A stretch of 64,000 nucleotides of DNA from Strongyloides papillosus (Eukaryota > Nematoda > Chromadorea > Rhabditida > Strongyloididae), in contig SRSI01000048.1 in the NCBI GenBank assembly GCA_005656395.1, positions 744,001-808,000 on the forward strand, given 5' to 3'. Shown piece by piece: positions 53,701 to 64,000 of the stretch. A model generated the notes under the pieces. That model did not search any database and was not told the origin of the DNA. It saw only the letters and a program-made list of their open reading frames with translations. Position 1 is the stretch's first letter; every line of letters begins with the position of its first letter. The translations under genes were made by a program, and so were the position numbers.

Positions 53701-56700
53701 TAAAGATAAGATAAAAACAAAAGTACATTAGTGTTTTGAAGTAGAAAATGAAATCAATTTCAATGTCAAATAATAAATAGATAAAAGAAATGCAAATGAC
53801 TTTTAATTATAATAATTGTGTTTTTTTAGAATGATAATCCAATGAATGATGGAGAGACAACCATATATGTATATTCATACTTAGGAAGATTAAGAAGAAC
53901 TTCAATTGGTAGAGTATATGTAGATGACAAAGATGATTGGGATCTAGGAGATAAAAGATTTACCAAGATAGAACCATTCCCTGATGGCTTTGATCTCCTT
54001 GAGAATGGTACTATTCTTATGGACTCAAATATGGGAGAGGGAACCTATAATTTGGCTGCTGGTGTCTTTGATTCAAGAAGAAATGAAAATGCAACTGGTT
54101 CTGTAACAATTTATGTTAAGAATGTCCCTAAGAAAGCATTTGATAATCAAGGAGCTATAAGAATATTGATGTCACAATCACCTGGTGGTATTTCATCTCC
54201 AGAGTATTTTGTTAAACTCCAAGATTCCGGTACCTCTCCAATGGACAACTTTAAGAGAGCTCTATCAAATTACCTCGGAAATTCTGTTAATATTGAGATA
54301 TTCTCTGTTAAACAGGGTGTTGCTGAATTACAAACAAAAGAAATCCCCGTTATTGATGTTAGATTCTCCGTTAGTGGATCAAACTATTTGTCATCAACAT
54401 ACCTTAATGGAATTATAGCACAAAATAGAAAAAATTTGGAAAGAGAAATTGGTGGTAATATTGTATCTGCAGGTATTGATATGTGCCTATTTACCACCTG
54501 TGATAACGGTTGTCAAACTGTTAATGATGCTACATATGATGGAATTGTTGTTAATGCCAATCAAACTATCATCGTTGGTATTGATGCCTTCTCAACTGAT
54601 AAATGTGTTTGCCCTATTTTTGAAGCACCAAAAGCTTGTGAAGCTGGATTGTGTCTTAATGATGGTGTATGCCATAATGTTAATCCATCTGGTTTCTTCT
54701 GTGAATGTAGAAATGACTTACTTAAAGGTTTTAGGTGTCAAGGAACTACAAGATCATTCTCAGGACAAGGTTATTCATGGTTTAAACCAATGCCAGCATG
54801 TACTTCATTAAATATTAGTTTTAGTTTCATGACAAAAGATCCAAATGGTTTACTATTATATAATGGACCTATGGGTGATAGAGAAAATAGAAGTAACAAT
54901 ATTAACTTAAGAGATGAAGTTGAGTATAAAGATTATATAGCTATAAGACTTATTAATGGTTATATATATTCTGAAATTCGTTTCAATAGACTTCCATTAA
55001 CATATCTAAATCTAACTAAACCATACAATTTAGCTGATGGTGATTGGCATACAATTAGAATAGCTCAAACAGGTAAACAAATAACATTAACTGTTGATGA
55101 TTGTCAAAGTATGATATCACAAGGACAAGAAAGTTGTTTCATATCAGTATTCTCAACTGATGATGACGAAAGATTGAATGTTAATGCACCATTACAAATT
55201 GGTGGTGTTGCACCATTAGATGATAGTTATGATTACACACCATTTGTATCACAGGCACCAGATTATAATGGATGTATAAGAAATCTTTATGTTAATGGGG
55301 AACATTATGATTTAGCTACCCCAGATCATTCTCATCAAAGTACAATTGGTTGTAAATTATGGGGATCAGCATGTGATTCAAATAACATTGATTCAGCAAG
55401 TTATTGTATTCATGGTGATTGTTATGCAACAGTTAAAGGAAATTCCGTACCAAAATGTATCTGTGACCCAGGATGGGGTGGTGATCGTTGTGATCAACCA
55501 ATAGAATGGGTTGAATTTTCAGGACCAGGTGCTTTTATCGAATATAATTCAGATGTTGTAATGGATTCATTAAGAGATAATATCGGTCTCCTATTTATAC
55601 CAGGAAAAAATCCTTCTGGATCAGGTGATCTTACATATGGTGGAAGAGGTGATTTAACAAATAGTGTATATACATATATGGATAAGCATAAAATAACAGC
55701 TGATGTACATATTAATAACGCTCTAAATCAATCATCATTTATTGATACGAAACTCTCTATAAATGATGTTAATCTCAGTTCAACTACCCCATATTGGTTA
55801 GAATTTAATCGCGATCCAACAAAAGCATCTTTATCTTTAGATGGTGTTTATGAGGTATCAGAACCATTGAATAAGAAGAATGATTTAGTATCATCACAAA
55901 TAACTATTAATCGTATAACACTTGGTAATGGACAAAGATCAAATAGTTTTTCATATTTTACTGGGTGTGTTGGTACATATAGATGGAATAATAGAATATT
56001 ATCACTTGTAAAGAGTGATAATTTCTCTGAAACTAATAGTATTGAGACTATTGATACTACTACAAATAATCCATTGATTCATATAGGTAATAGTAAAGGT
56101 GTTAAACAAGGTATGTTATATAAATTGATAAACAGTTTGATAATATTTATTATTTTATAGGTTGTGAACAACGTATCTCTTGTGCTAATCTAGACGTTAG
56201 TTTCTGTCCAGCTGGTCAAGTTTGTGTTGATTTTTGGAAAGGTCCATTCTGTACATGTAGTACAAATCAGAAGGCTCAATTAAACGAAGACGGAACAATT
56301 TTAGCTTGTGGTACAGTTATGGCTTACTCATCATTAGGTATTTCTGTTTCTGCTATTGTATTAATCCTAGTATCTATATCACTTCTAATGCTCCTTATTA
56401 TGCTTATGGTTGTCTATACAAGAAGACATGCTCCTAAATTTGATAATGTTAGGCCAGAGGAAATAAAAAGAGATAACATTAGATCATATGCATTAGAAGG
56501 TGGTGGTGAGGCTGACAATACAAGACATAATATAGATAATTTACGTAAACCTGTAATACCACTTGATGGTGGTCCAATACCACAGAAGGTCTATCCAATT
56601 GTTGATGAGAGACTTAATAGTAGAATAAATGATTTGGAGACTGATCCTAATACAGGTCCATATGATGAATTAAGAATGTACAATGTAGAAGGTGACAATG

Positions 56701-56831
56701 TCTCAAGGTTAACTTTAGATTCCCTTGAATCAACGACAGATGGTGCCACAGAGACGATAGAAAATTCACATATGGATCAATGGGGACCACGTTTTGAAAA
56801 TTTAGCTGATATCTACGGGCAAAGACCATAA
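32725..56831 (+). CDS. hmr-1: classical cadherin, long isoform (HMR-1B type)
   Basis: This is a calcium-dependent adhesion receptor of adherens junctions and the DN-cadherin/HMR-1 orthologue. Ten coding exons: 32725-32793, 34032-35135, 35215-35374, 36299-36490, 36534-40239, 40282-40390, 50203-50432, 52749-53280, 53830-56110 and 56161-56831. All phases fit; the sum is 9054 nt, 3017 aa. Exon 1 is a signal peptide (MSRKLYFILLLIIINTLKIS). At least 14 cadherin linker sequences of the DxNDNxP type are visible (for example IEDINDNPPIF, ILDVNDNPPIF, IENVNDNPPEF). EGF and laminin-G modules follow in exon 9, then an EGF, a membrane helix (about residues 2855-2880) and the tail. The tail has the p120 motif ALEGGGEADN and the beta-catenin region (YNVEGDNVSRLTLDSLES to WGPRFENLADIYG). 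C. elegans HMR-1B is of similar size and is neuronal. Certain as a cadherin; exon 1 is by inference. Confidence 0.92.
32794..34031 (+). other. hmr-1: intron 1 of the long cadherin form
   Basis: A 1238 bp intron with a GTATGT donor directly after the signal-peptide codons and a TTTTTTATAG acceptor, phase 0. It is AT-rich with no other feature seen. Confidence 0.6.
35375..36298 (+). other. hmr-1: intron 3 of the long cadherin form
   Basis: A 924 bp intron, GTAAGT...TTTTAG, phase 1. The next exon resumes TRVQTIKIKILDVDEPP, a cadherin linker. Nothing else is recognised inside. Confidence 0.6.
41090..41097. promoter_or_regulatory. TTGCGCAA palindrome (C/EBP-type bZIP site)
   Basis: A perfect 8-base palindrome identical to the consensus half-sites of C/EBP/PAR bZIP factors, located in the large cadherin intron. 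Function is inferred only. Confidence 0.3.
45104..45111. promoter_or_regulatory. second TTGCGCAA palindrome (C/EBP-type bZIP site)
   Basis: The same palindrome as at 41090, inside a less AT-rich island of the cadherin intron (about 45030-45240). Its island setting makes it the better candidate of the two. Confidence 0.3.
49290..49620 (+). promoter_or_regulatory. candidate promoter/enhancer island of the short cadherin isoform
   Basis: This is a less AT-rich, higher-complexity stretch about 1 kb upstream of the short-form signal-peptide exon. It contains TTTTAAGGGGGTGGAGG (about 49463-49479), TA-rich TATATATACC repeats and a GATGATGATGATGATA run near 49593. Its position matches where the short-form promoter must lie. 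This is inference from composition and position. Confidence 0.3.
50603..56831 (+). CDS. hmr-1: classical cadherin, short isoform (HMR-1A type)
   Basis: An alternative first exon (50603-50829) encodes a strong signal peptide (MLLFIILSLLPMSSYGQG) and about 55 further residues to QNSKFT. It ends with ...TTTAC|GTAAGT, the same phase as long-form exon 7 (CATAC|GTGAGT). Both therefore splice to the shared exon at 52749, giving ...T-YRIDRETDP. The remaining exons are shared: 52749-53280, 53830-56110 and 56161-56831. The total is 3711 nt, 1236 aa, close to C. elegans HMR-1A, the epithelial E-cadherin of the worm (about 1220 aa). The part of the ectodomain kept includes the last cadherin repeats, EGF and laminin-G modules, the membrane helix (about residues 1075-1100) and the catenin-binding tail. 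A longer in-frame start at 50414 overlaps exon 7 in another frame and would bury the signal peptide, so I prefer 50603. Confidence 0.88.
50830..52748 (+). other. hmr-1: intron shared by both cadherin isoforms
   Basis: About 1.9 kb follow the short-form first exon before the common exon; for the long form the intron starts at 50433. It is AT-rich with no gene: the minus-strand 75-codon frame at 51207-51434 has no recognisable domain. Confidence 0.5.
53281..53829 (+). other. hmr-1: 549 bp cadherin intron
   Basis: GTAAGT...TTTTTTTAG, phase 0, between GDQ and NDNPMNDGE. No other content seen. Confidence 0.6.
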
Positions 56832-58099
56832 AAATATAGAATAAATTTTATACATAATAGAGAATATCAACCAAGTTATCTTTTTTTACAAGCCTTAATT
56901 AACTTTAAACAAAAAACAACCCTGTAAAAATTAAAAATGATACCAAGGAGTCCTGTCACAGGTGCTGCCAACATATACATATATATATATTTCTCTTCAA
57001 TAATGGTGAAAGCTGTTAATAATTTAAGAAAAAGAATTTTTTAATGTTTTATTTTAATTTAACGAGGAAGTATCCTTGATAACACACACCACCTGTATAA
57101 TGTTGTATATTTTGATATAATTATTATTATTATTTTATGTGATAAATGTTAATTTAGCACTGCTTTGTTATATTGCAAAATGATAAATAAATATTTTAAT
57201 TTTATTTCCCCATCGTTATTATTTCAAAAATAATATTTATTCTACATTTTCTCAAGTTTAAGAAAAAAGTTGTAATATTTAAAAAATCTTGAGAAATTAT
57301 TTTCTCTTTCAAAAATAGCATATCATCAACTAAGTATAATTCATAAAACATATGTTTCTAAGATTAAGATAATTTTTATCAAATTCTGATATGTAAATTT
57401 ATTTAGTTGTCACGAAATGTTTTAAATAGTACCATAGAATATCAAGAGTAAAATCTTTTACATCAACAAAAAATAAGTACATCTTATCAAGGCTTACTTT
57501 CTTTAATATAATAAGTTGGAAATAAAAAAGATTAGAAATTATCTAGATTTAAGTGTTTTTTTACAACATTTATTACAATGATAGATTTAAAAAAACACAT
57601 TAAGTGTTTTTTTTGATGTCCTTAAAAATTACATTTGATATATTTAAAGATGTCTTCCTATCAATCCTCGATTATCAATTTATAATCATTATATGTATGG
57701 TAGAGGAATTAAGATAAATAAATGTTAGTATGAAGTGTGAAATTAATTTTTCTTTGATTTAATTATCTTTAAGATATGCAGTTTTAAGATTAATGAAGTT
57801 TGAGATATCTTAAATTTGATTATCATAGTAATTATCGTATCATGAAATATTAGAAAACAAAGTATACTTCATGCATGAATTAATATTTTTTATAAGAAAA
57901 TTTAAGAATTTTATTAAACTTTTTAAGTTTAATTTTTTTTTTAAGTTTGTTAAACTAAAAATTTTTCATAAATAAATAATTTTGACAAACTTCAAGCTTT
58001 TTTCTTCTTCCAATGACAATCTTATTTGATATTTATTATTTTTTAAATTGGAATATTGTATATCAACATCCATAATTTATCAATTTTAAACTTTTTTCA
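56832..58099. other. cadherin 3' region and spacer to the TTC5-like gene
   Basis: AATAAA signals occur at 56840-56845 (10 nt after the stop) and 57186-57191; the latter gives a 3'UTR of about 360 nt. T-rich and A-rich inverted stretches near 57550-57620 and 57905-57965 can pair but have no known role. No other gene is seen. Confidence 0.45.
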
Positions 58100-59458
58100 A
58101 TGGAAATATTGGAAGAGAAAATAAAAAATCTTCAAAATTATAGAGATCTATATTTTATCAATAATCCTACCATTAGTTACGAGCAATTTTTAAAAGAATT
58201 AAAAAATAAAGTATCCAAGTTAAGAGAAGTAAGTTAAAATGTTTTTTTGATGTTCCTCAAAATGGCATGTTATTTGTAGGAAATTCCAATATCAATAAAA
58301 GATGCCAAAAATGTAAAGGCAACAAATTATTATATTCAAGGAAAAATTCTAAATATCATGCCTGAGTATGACGGGAATTGTGAAAATTATCTAACAAAAG
58401 CTATCAAAAAAGAATGCACTAAATGGGAATTTTGGCTTGAATTAGCTATTTGTATGTGGAAGAAAGGTGATCTAGAGGGAGCGTTGGAGTGTATGAAGGA
58501 GGCCTATAAACTCAACAATAATGATTGTAGTATTCTTACTGAATATGGAACTGTTTTGAGGAATCAAAAGAAACCTGAACTAAATGAATTAGGGAGAGAA
58601 ATTTGCTGTAGAGGTATTGAACTTTACCCAAAAGATTCAATGATATGGTACTCTTATGCTAACCAATGTTTGCATGACTTTTACAACTACGGTAAAGATA
58701 TGAAAAATTTAGAAAATTCAGTAGAAAGTTTTAAAAAGTCTTTATCATTCTCAACTCCAACATCACCCCTCCCATCAGATTTTTATTTAAATTTTTCATC
58801 ATCCCTCTACTCTGTTGGAAATTTAGTTGAATGTTGCTTAAATTTGACGAAAGCTGTAATATTAGAACCTCATTATCAAGCAATACAAGAGAAGATATCT
58901 TTTATAAATAATCTTTTAGGTAAAATTTTTGAAAAAAGCGAGGATATTTTACATGATGATGTCACTAAAAATTTACCAACTAATGATGGTAACTGTAAAA
59001 ATAAGAGAAATGAAGATAATAGAACTTTAAATGTAACACTGAAGTATCTACTTAATACTTTAAACAATTCATCAAGGTACTTATTAATAATTTTTAGTGA
59101 TTTGTTTTTTTTAACATTTTAATATGAAATAATGTGTTTTTTTAGTTATTATTTAGGAAGTATAGAGGAAATAGAAAAAACAGTTGTGATATGCGACGCT
59201 AAAAATTTGTTGATTATTGATATTTCTATGAAAAATTCAATAAAAAAAGAGTTAATAACCGTGGATGACAATAATATTATTTATGATATCAAATTACCAA
59301 TGTCTCGTTTAATCTCAAAAAATGAGGATTCATTTAATGAAAGTTGTCAAAAACAGAAGGACCACTTATTTGATGAAATGCTACTTTTGAAGAGGGGTAA
59401 AGAATTATTTCCAAATATTCATATGTTAGACTATATAAATATTTTTTGTTATCGTTAA
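58100..59458 (+). CDS. TTC5: TPR protein, TTC5/Strap-like
   Basis: Exons are 58100-58228, 58280-59076 and 59146-59458 (phases 0 and 2), giving 412 aa. This is near the 440 aa of human TTC5. The N-terminal coiled part (residues 1-43: LQNYRDLYFINN...) aligns with the start of TTC5. The first TPR region (GKILNIMPEY then FWLELAICMWKKGDLEGAL) matches its GKALNVTPDY / WNQLGEVYWKKGD pattern, and WYSYANQCLHDFYNYGKDMK and LTKAVILEPHYQAIQEKI also follow TTC5 order. After a charged, Asn-rich linker the C-terminal about 105 residues (YYLGSIEEIEKTVVICDAKN...) sit where TTC5 has its OB-fold. In mammals TTC5 is a p300/JMY cofactor in stress transcription and binds nascent tubulin to trigger autoregulated mRNA decay. 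The orthologue call rests on remembered similarity, so moderately sure. AATAAA lies at 59492-59497. Confidence 0.75.
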
Positions 59459-62400
59459 AATAAGTACAAAATAATTATTTTTATATGTATAAATAAAAAA
59501 TGTCTTTAAACTTTCCATGTTTTCTACATCACACAATCTATTTTCTTAAAATATAATTAGTAATTTAAATTTTATTTACGATAATCATTATAAGCAACAT
59601 TTTTATAATTGCAAAAAAGAATAATTGTAAACCAATTATATCTTAATTAATTAAATTTTCTAAGAAAAATTTTACATTAATAATCTTTGCATTGTGAATT
59701 TATTTTTGGATGATATGCAATTAGAAGAGATGATTCAAATAACTATTGTACTATTGGAATAGTTTTATTTTTAAAAAAATTTCTCACTAACTAGAAATTT
59801 TTCCACACTTATTTTTTTATAAAGATTTTTTATAAAACGTTTTCCTAATTTGTGTTTAAATATATCAACAGTAGGACGGAATTAAAAATTTTCATATTTC
59901 TTTTTTGCCTCATCTTTGTAAAGTACTTAAATAAAATTATATTATTCAAGTTACAGCCAAAAAACGAATTTATTTCTTTGATAATGAATACAAATGAATT
60001 TTTTTACTCCATTATATATATATATATCAGATATCTGGACATCTCTTTTACCATAAATAGATATTATTTTGTAGTTTTTTACATATATCTTGCTTAATTT
60101 TCCCACCATTTACCATATCTTTCCTTGTAGAAGTTTTTTTCCCAAATAAAATATAAATATTATTTTTATCTTTAATTATTAATCAGGAGAAAAAAATGTG
60201 CGCAATTGCAAAACCTTTTTTTTCACAAAAATATCCTACCATTATTATATATATCATTCTAGTTTATGATTTTTAATTTATAATTTTTAATTAATGAAAT
60301 ATTTCTTATTTAAAGTTTAACTTTGATATATTTGAAATATTTTTTTTAAATTTCTTATTAATGTAAATTTATACATTACATTGTTGCATATTTTTTTTTA
60401 CATCAATAGAATGAATAAAATAACTTAAATTTTTTATATTGTGATAATAGAAAAAAAAATACTATTTGTCGAAATTTAACATTATTATTAAATTATATAA
60501 ATACATTAAAATTCCTTTTGTCGTCTTAAGTTATCCAACAATTGTAAACAATTATATTACAAATAGTACAGGGAGTTTTAAATGGGTGATTGCTAGATTT
60601 TCTAAGAAAGTAATACTTTTTTTTTCTAACTTTGTTATGTTTAATTAAAAACAAAAAAATATGAAAAAAATTCACTCAAATGTTATTTGAAAACATTAAA
60701 TTTTTTATGTAAAAATAATAAGTTAAAAACAATCGGAAGAATCTTTAACAGTGTAGTACTTTCTAGAATTAATATGATGTAATAAATTAATGATTATATA
60801 TCCAGCATAGGTGTCAAGTGACGTTACGTCTTTTACTAGCAATTTAAAAAATAATTTCACAGTAAACAAAGGTAAAACTTTAAGTGCATTTTTTTTAATT
60901 TTTAAAATTTTAAGCTTTTATAAAAAGTGTACACCGACGTATTACAAATCTAATAAACTCCATACTATACTCCATAAAACGATTCTTAACCATTAATTTT
61001 TTAAATTGTAACCAATTTATTTCTAGTCATATAAAATACCCTAATGTAACATCATGTACCTCCTTTAGAATTTTTCTTCTTCTTATTAAGAGGACAATCA
61101 AACTTCAAATTTCACAGCAAATTTTTTAGAATATAAAAATCTTTACTACTTACGTTTCAGTGCATAATAAATATACCAATTGTTTTTAATTTTTAATCTC
61201 AACATGCACTAACATAGTAATAAAAATTTTTTAACTCTAATTTCTTTAAAATTTCGTTTATTATATAGCTTTATTATTTATTACTACTATTTTTTTTTTC
61301 CACGGGACATGTAAAAATTTATTACCAAGTTCAAAATATAGTAGATAAAAAAAAACCTATTACAATATATAATATGTAGGATAATAATAATTATAGTTAT
61401 TAATACTATATCTTCTTAACTAGTAAGAACCATTTTAAAAAATATAACAGGGTTTTTATTATATAAGTCTATTGAATCTCTTTCTAAATATTTATGAAAC
61501 TACATTATTACATTTTTTTTATTTTTCATATTTCTAAAGAATGTTCCTTAAACTTTCCTTGGTTCCAAGGTAGTTTTTATTTTATCCACCATTAAAAATA
61601 ATCCTATTTAAAATCTTTTAGAATTATGTTCCAAATAAATAAATATTATAACATAAAATTTTAACCAACTAATCCAAATACATTAACATCACTAAATTTA
61701 TTAGGTCTTATCTTGTTTTTAAATGTTATTTTTTTCTTAAAAAAATACATAAATAATTGATACTTTTAATTTGATAAAATTACAATAAAACAATTTTTTC
61801 CTTCCTTTTCAAAAGTAATTTAAAGAAAAGCTATTTCTAAAACTATAAACTTAGAATGATAATTCTCCCCCTCTCCTTTTATTACATATTGGAGTACGTT
61901 TGTTTGTTGATGATGATACATTAATAAACTTTCAAAATTATTCTTGGACATCTTTTAATACCATTACTATCTTTGGTTTAAGATAAAATAAATTTTTGTC
62001 ATTAAATATCTACTATTCCCTTTGATGGAGTTACTTTGGATGAAATATATGTTCTTCAGAAATATTCTTCCCTATGGAGTATAACTTCATTTCCCACTCC
62101 ATGCATTTATATTTTTTATTATTTGTATTTATTTGATTTCTTGGTAAAATTTTATTGGTGATATAGATTCTATCAAATTGTGACAAAAATAAAGTATAAT
62201 TTGCTCTTTATTTATTCTATAAATAGTTTTTTTTTATAAAAAAAAGTAGGTAGAAATATAGTTTGTCTTATTCAAGTCATAAAAAAAATATATAAACATA
62301 TACTTAATCTCCCATTTTATATATTATTTCCTACAAAAACAAACAAAAAAATAGCATAATTTATGTAATTTTCTAATAAAGTTAACTATCAAATTAATTA

Positions 62401-64000
62401 GTATATTTTTTTCTCCATAAAGACCATTTTCATTTTTTACCACCCCTTTTTCATAACCTTTTAGGCATTTATTCAAAAAAAAAACATATAATTCTTTTTA
62501 TTTCCCTTGAATCATTTAAAATCTTTTTTATTATTCTTTTAAACTCTTATCTTCTCCTTATATTTATATGTTTTCTTTCATTTTTTGGAACTTCTACCAT
62601 AATTTTCAACTACATTTTCTGGCGCTAGCATTCCTTTTAGACCAATTAATGATACTTCCCTCTATCCCTCCAAAAATAAGGGGGAAGGGTTTATTTACAT
62701 GATATATATAAATATAGATGATTACATTTTTACCAAAATTTATGTTTCTTTAGACAGATATCTTATTTTCCATATTTAACCTATATATAACAGCATAATA
62801 ATCCACTATCAAAATATTTTTCCCTAATAATCGTACAAAAAATATAGGAATTTTTTAAATTTATTACTTTGTTATTGTCTTCCTTATCAACTTTTAAACT
62901 TCAAAAAGAATTATTATTATTTTTTAAATCCCTAAGATATACCTTATTTATGTGATTGTACTTTTATCTAAAACTACAATATATTATATTAAAAATTTTT
63001 GGAACTCAATAAAAATTTATTATAAATAAACTATAAATAGAATCATTTCATGATAAATCAATCATAAAATATTTAATAAGAATAAAAAAAGTAAATTACT
63101 TTCTATTAAACAGGAAGAATCCATTAACCATAAATATGTCATTCTTCATATTTCATAAATCGGAAGTAAATATATAGTATCTTTTTTAATGTCTAAAACC
63201 ATTATAAATTCTGTAGTATATTTTTTACAAAATAATCATTAATTAGATACAGCTTTTTCTTTATGAATAATTATATAGATACACATAAATAAAACATTTT
63301 GTACATAATTTAGCTTAACTTCATTCATCTATGTAATCAATTCTTCACTTAATAATTAAAACTATTTTATAAGGAATAAAAATTATTAGCATTTAAAATC
63401 AACCCATTTTTTTCTAAAAATAATAAATTACCTACAAATCCTTAGATTACCCTTTTTTATACTTGTTTTTCTTTTAATCTTAATAAAATTTTCACTAATA
63501 TTTTATGATATTGTAGTTTTAATATCGTATAAGTAATAATATTTATTATTTATAAAATATAATAAATAATACAAATTTAATAAATAGTTAATATATAAAA
63601 GGTGCACCACCAAATTAAATATTTAAAATTTCCAATATTAAAAAAAATCCAAGGTTACTTTTTAAGATATCATCAAAATTGTTCCAAAGATCAACATGGT
63701 CATGTACTATTATATTTACTTTCATTTATATTACCCCTCATTTTTTAAAAATTTTAATTTTTAACTAAAAAATAATATAATGGAGTAAAAAAAAGTGTTT
63801 TTATAATTATTTTTAAAAGAGATTTTTGATTTTTTTAATGCCATAGAATTTATTTCCTTGTAAATAATTATTATTTTGTTACTTGTTTCTTCTTTTTTCC
63901 TCCTGATTACATAAATTATCAACCATAAAAATGTAAATCTCAAAAGTTTTTAAAAATGCATATAATTATGCCTCCTGAGACTACATATAAAAGTTTTAAC
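59459..64000. other. 4.5 kb AT-rich terminal region, no gene seen
   Basis: Short frames (59852-60097, 60466-60648, 60811-60996, and 63761-63943 on the minus strand) are Ile/Phe/Lys/Tyr-rich and look like chance. A small less AT-rich island at about 62620-62690 (around TGGCGCTAGC) could be promoter DNA of a gene beyond the window. Nothing else is supported. Confidence 0.45.

Noticed and set aside
59852..60996. several 60-80 codon frames after the TTC5-like gene
   Set aside because: They are Ile/Phe/Lys/Asn-rich with no domains or splice partners and are probably chance.

Overview
This window looks like nuclear DNA from a compact, very AT-rich nematode genome. A clade IV worm such as Strongyloides or a relative is my inference. 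The reasons are: most introns are 37-80 bp with GTAAGT/GTATGT donors and TTTTAG/TTTATAG acceptors; coding DNA is strongly A/T-biased at third positions; there is a nematode-style astacin with ShKT domains; and there is a classical cadherin locus with the two-isoform layout known for C. elegans hmr-1.

Layout: (1) 1-4.9 kb: a small BTB-domain gene between two diverged direct copies (about 840 bp each) of an element with terminal inverted repeats. (2) 5.1-10.2 kb, minus strand: clathrin heavy chain, 1692 aa after adding a short first exon. (3) 14.5-16.7 kb, minus: a secreted astacin metalloprotease. The long catalytic exons are followed by two short exons, each encoding one ShKT domain. (4) 21.1-24.9 kb, plus: a P5B-type ATPase (ATP13A2/CATP family), with a TCACGTGA E-box about 210 bp upstream. 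(5) 25.3-27.0 kb, minus: a membrane protein with a 35-residue tandem repeat, lying just downstream of a small secreted protein gene in an operon-like pair. (6) 27.4-28.8 kb, plus: a multi-pass membrane protein, possibly a gustatory-receptor-like chemoreceptor. (7) 32.7-56.8 kb, plus: the hmr-1-type classical cadherin. A long form (3017 aa, 10 coding exons) and a short form (1236 aa) share the last three coding exons. The short form starts in its own signal-peptide exon, which begins immediately after long-form exon 7, and a 9.8 kb intron lies upstream. (8) 58.1-59.5 kb, plus: a TTC5/Strap-like TPR protein.

Most genes have ordinary cell roles: endocytosis (clathrin), endolysosomal transport (P5B ATPase), adhesion (cadherin), and transcription or tubulin control (TTC5). 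The rest of the window, including about 4 kb stretches between genes and the 9.8 kb intron, is AT-rich DNA where I see no convincing further gene. All splice models were made by eye from donor and acceptor sites and reading phase, without transcript data. I did not find a clear new defence or mobile system. The most interesting items are the cadherin isoform switch, the astacin alternative ShKT tail, the repeat-flanked BTB gene, and two perfect TTGCGCAA palindromes in the big cadherin intron.
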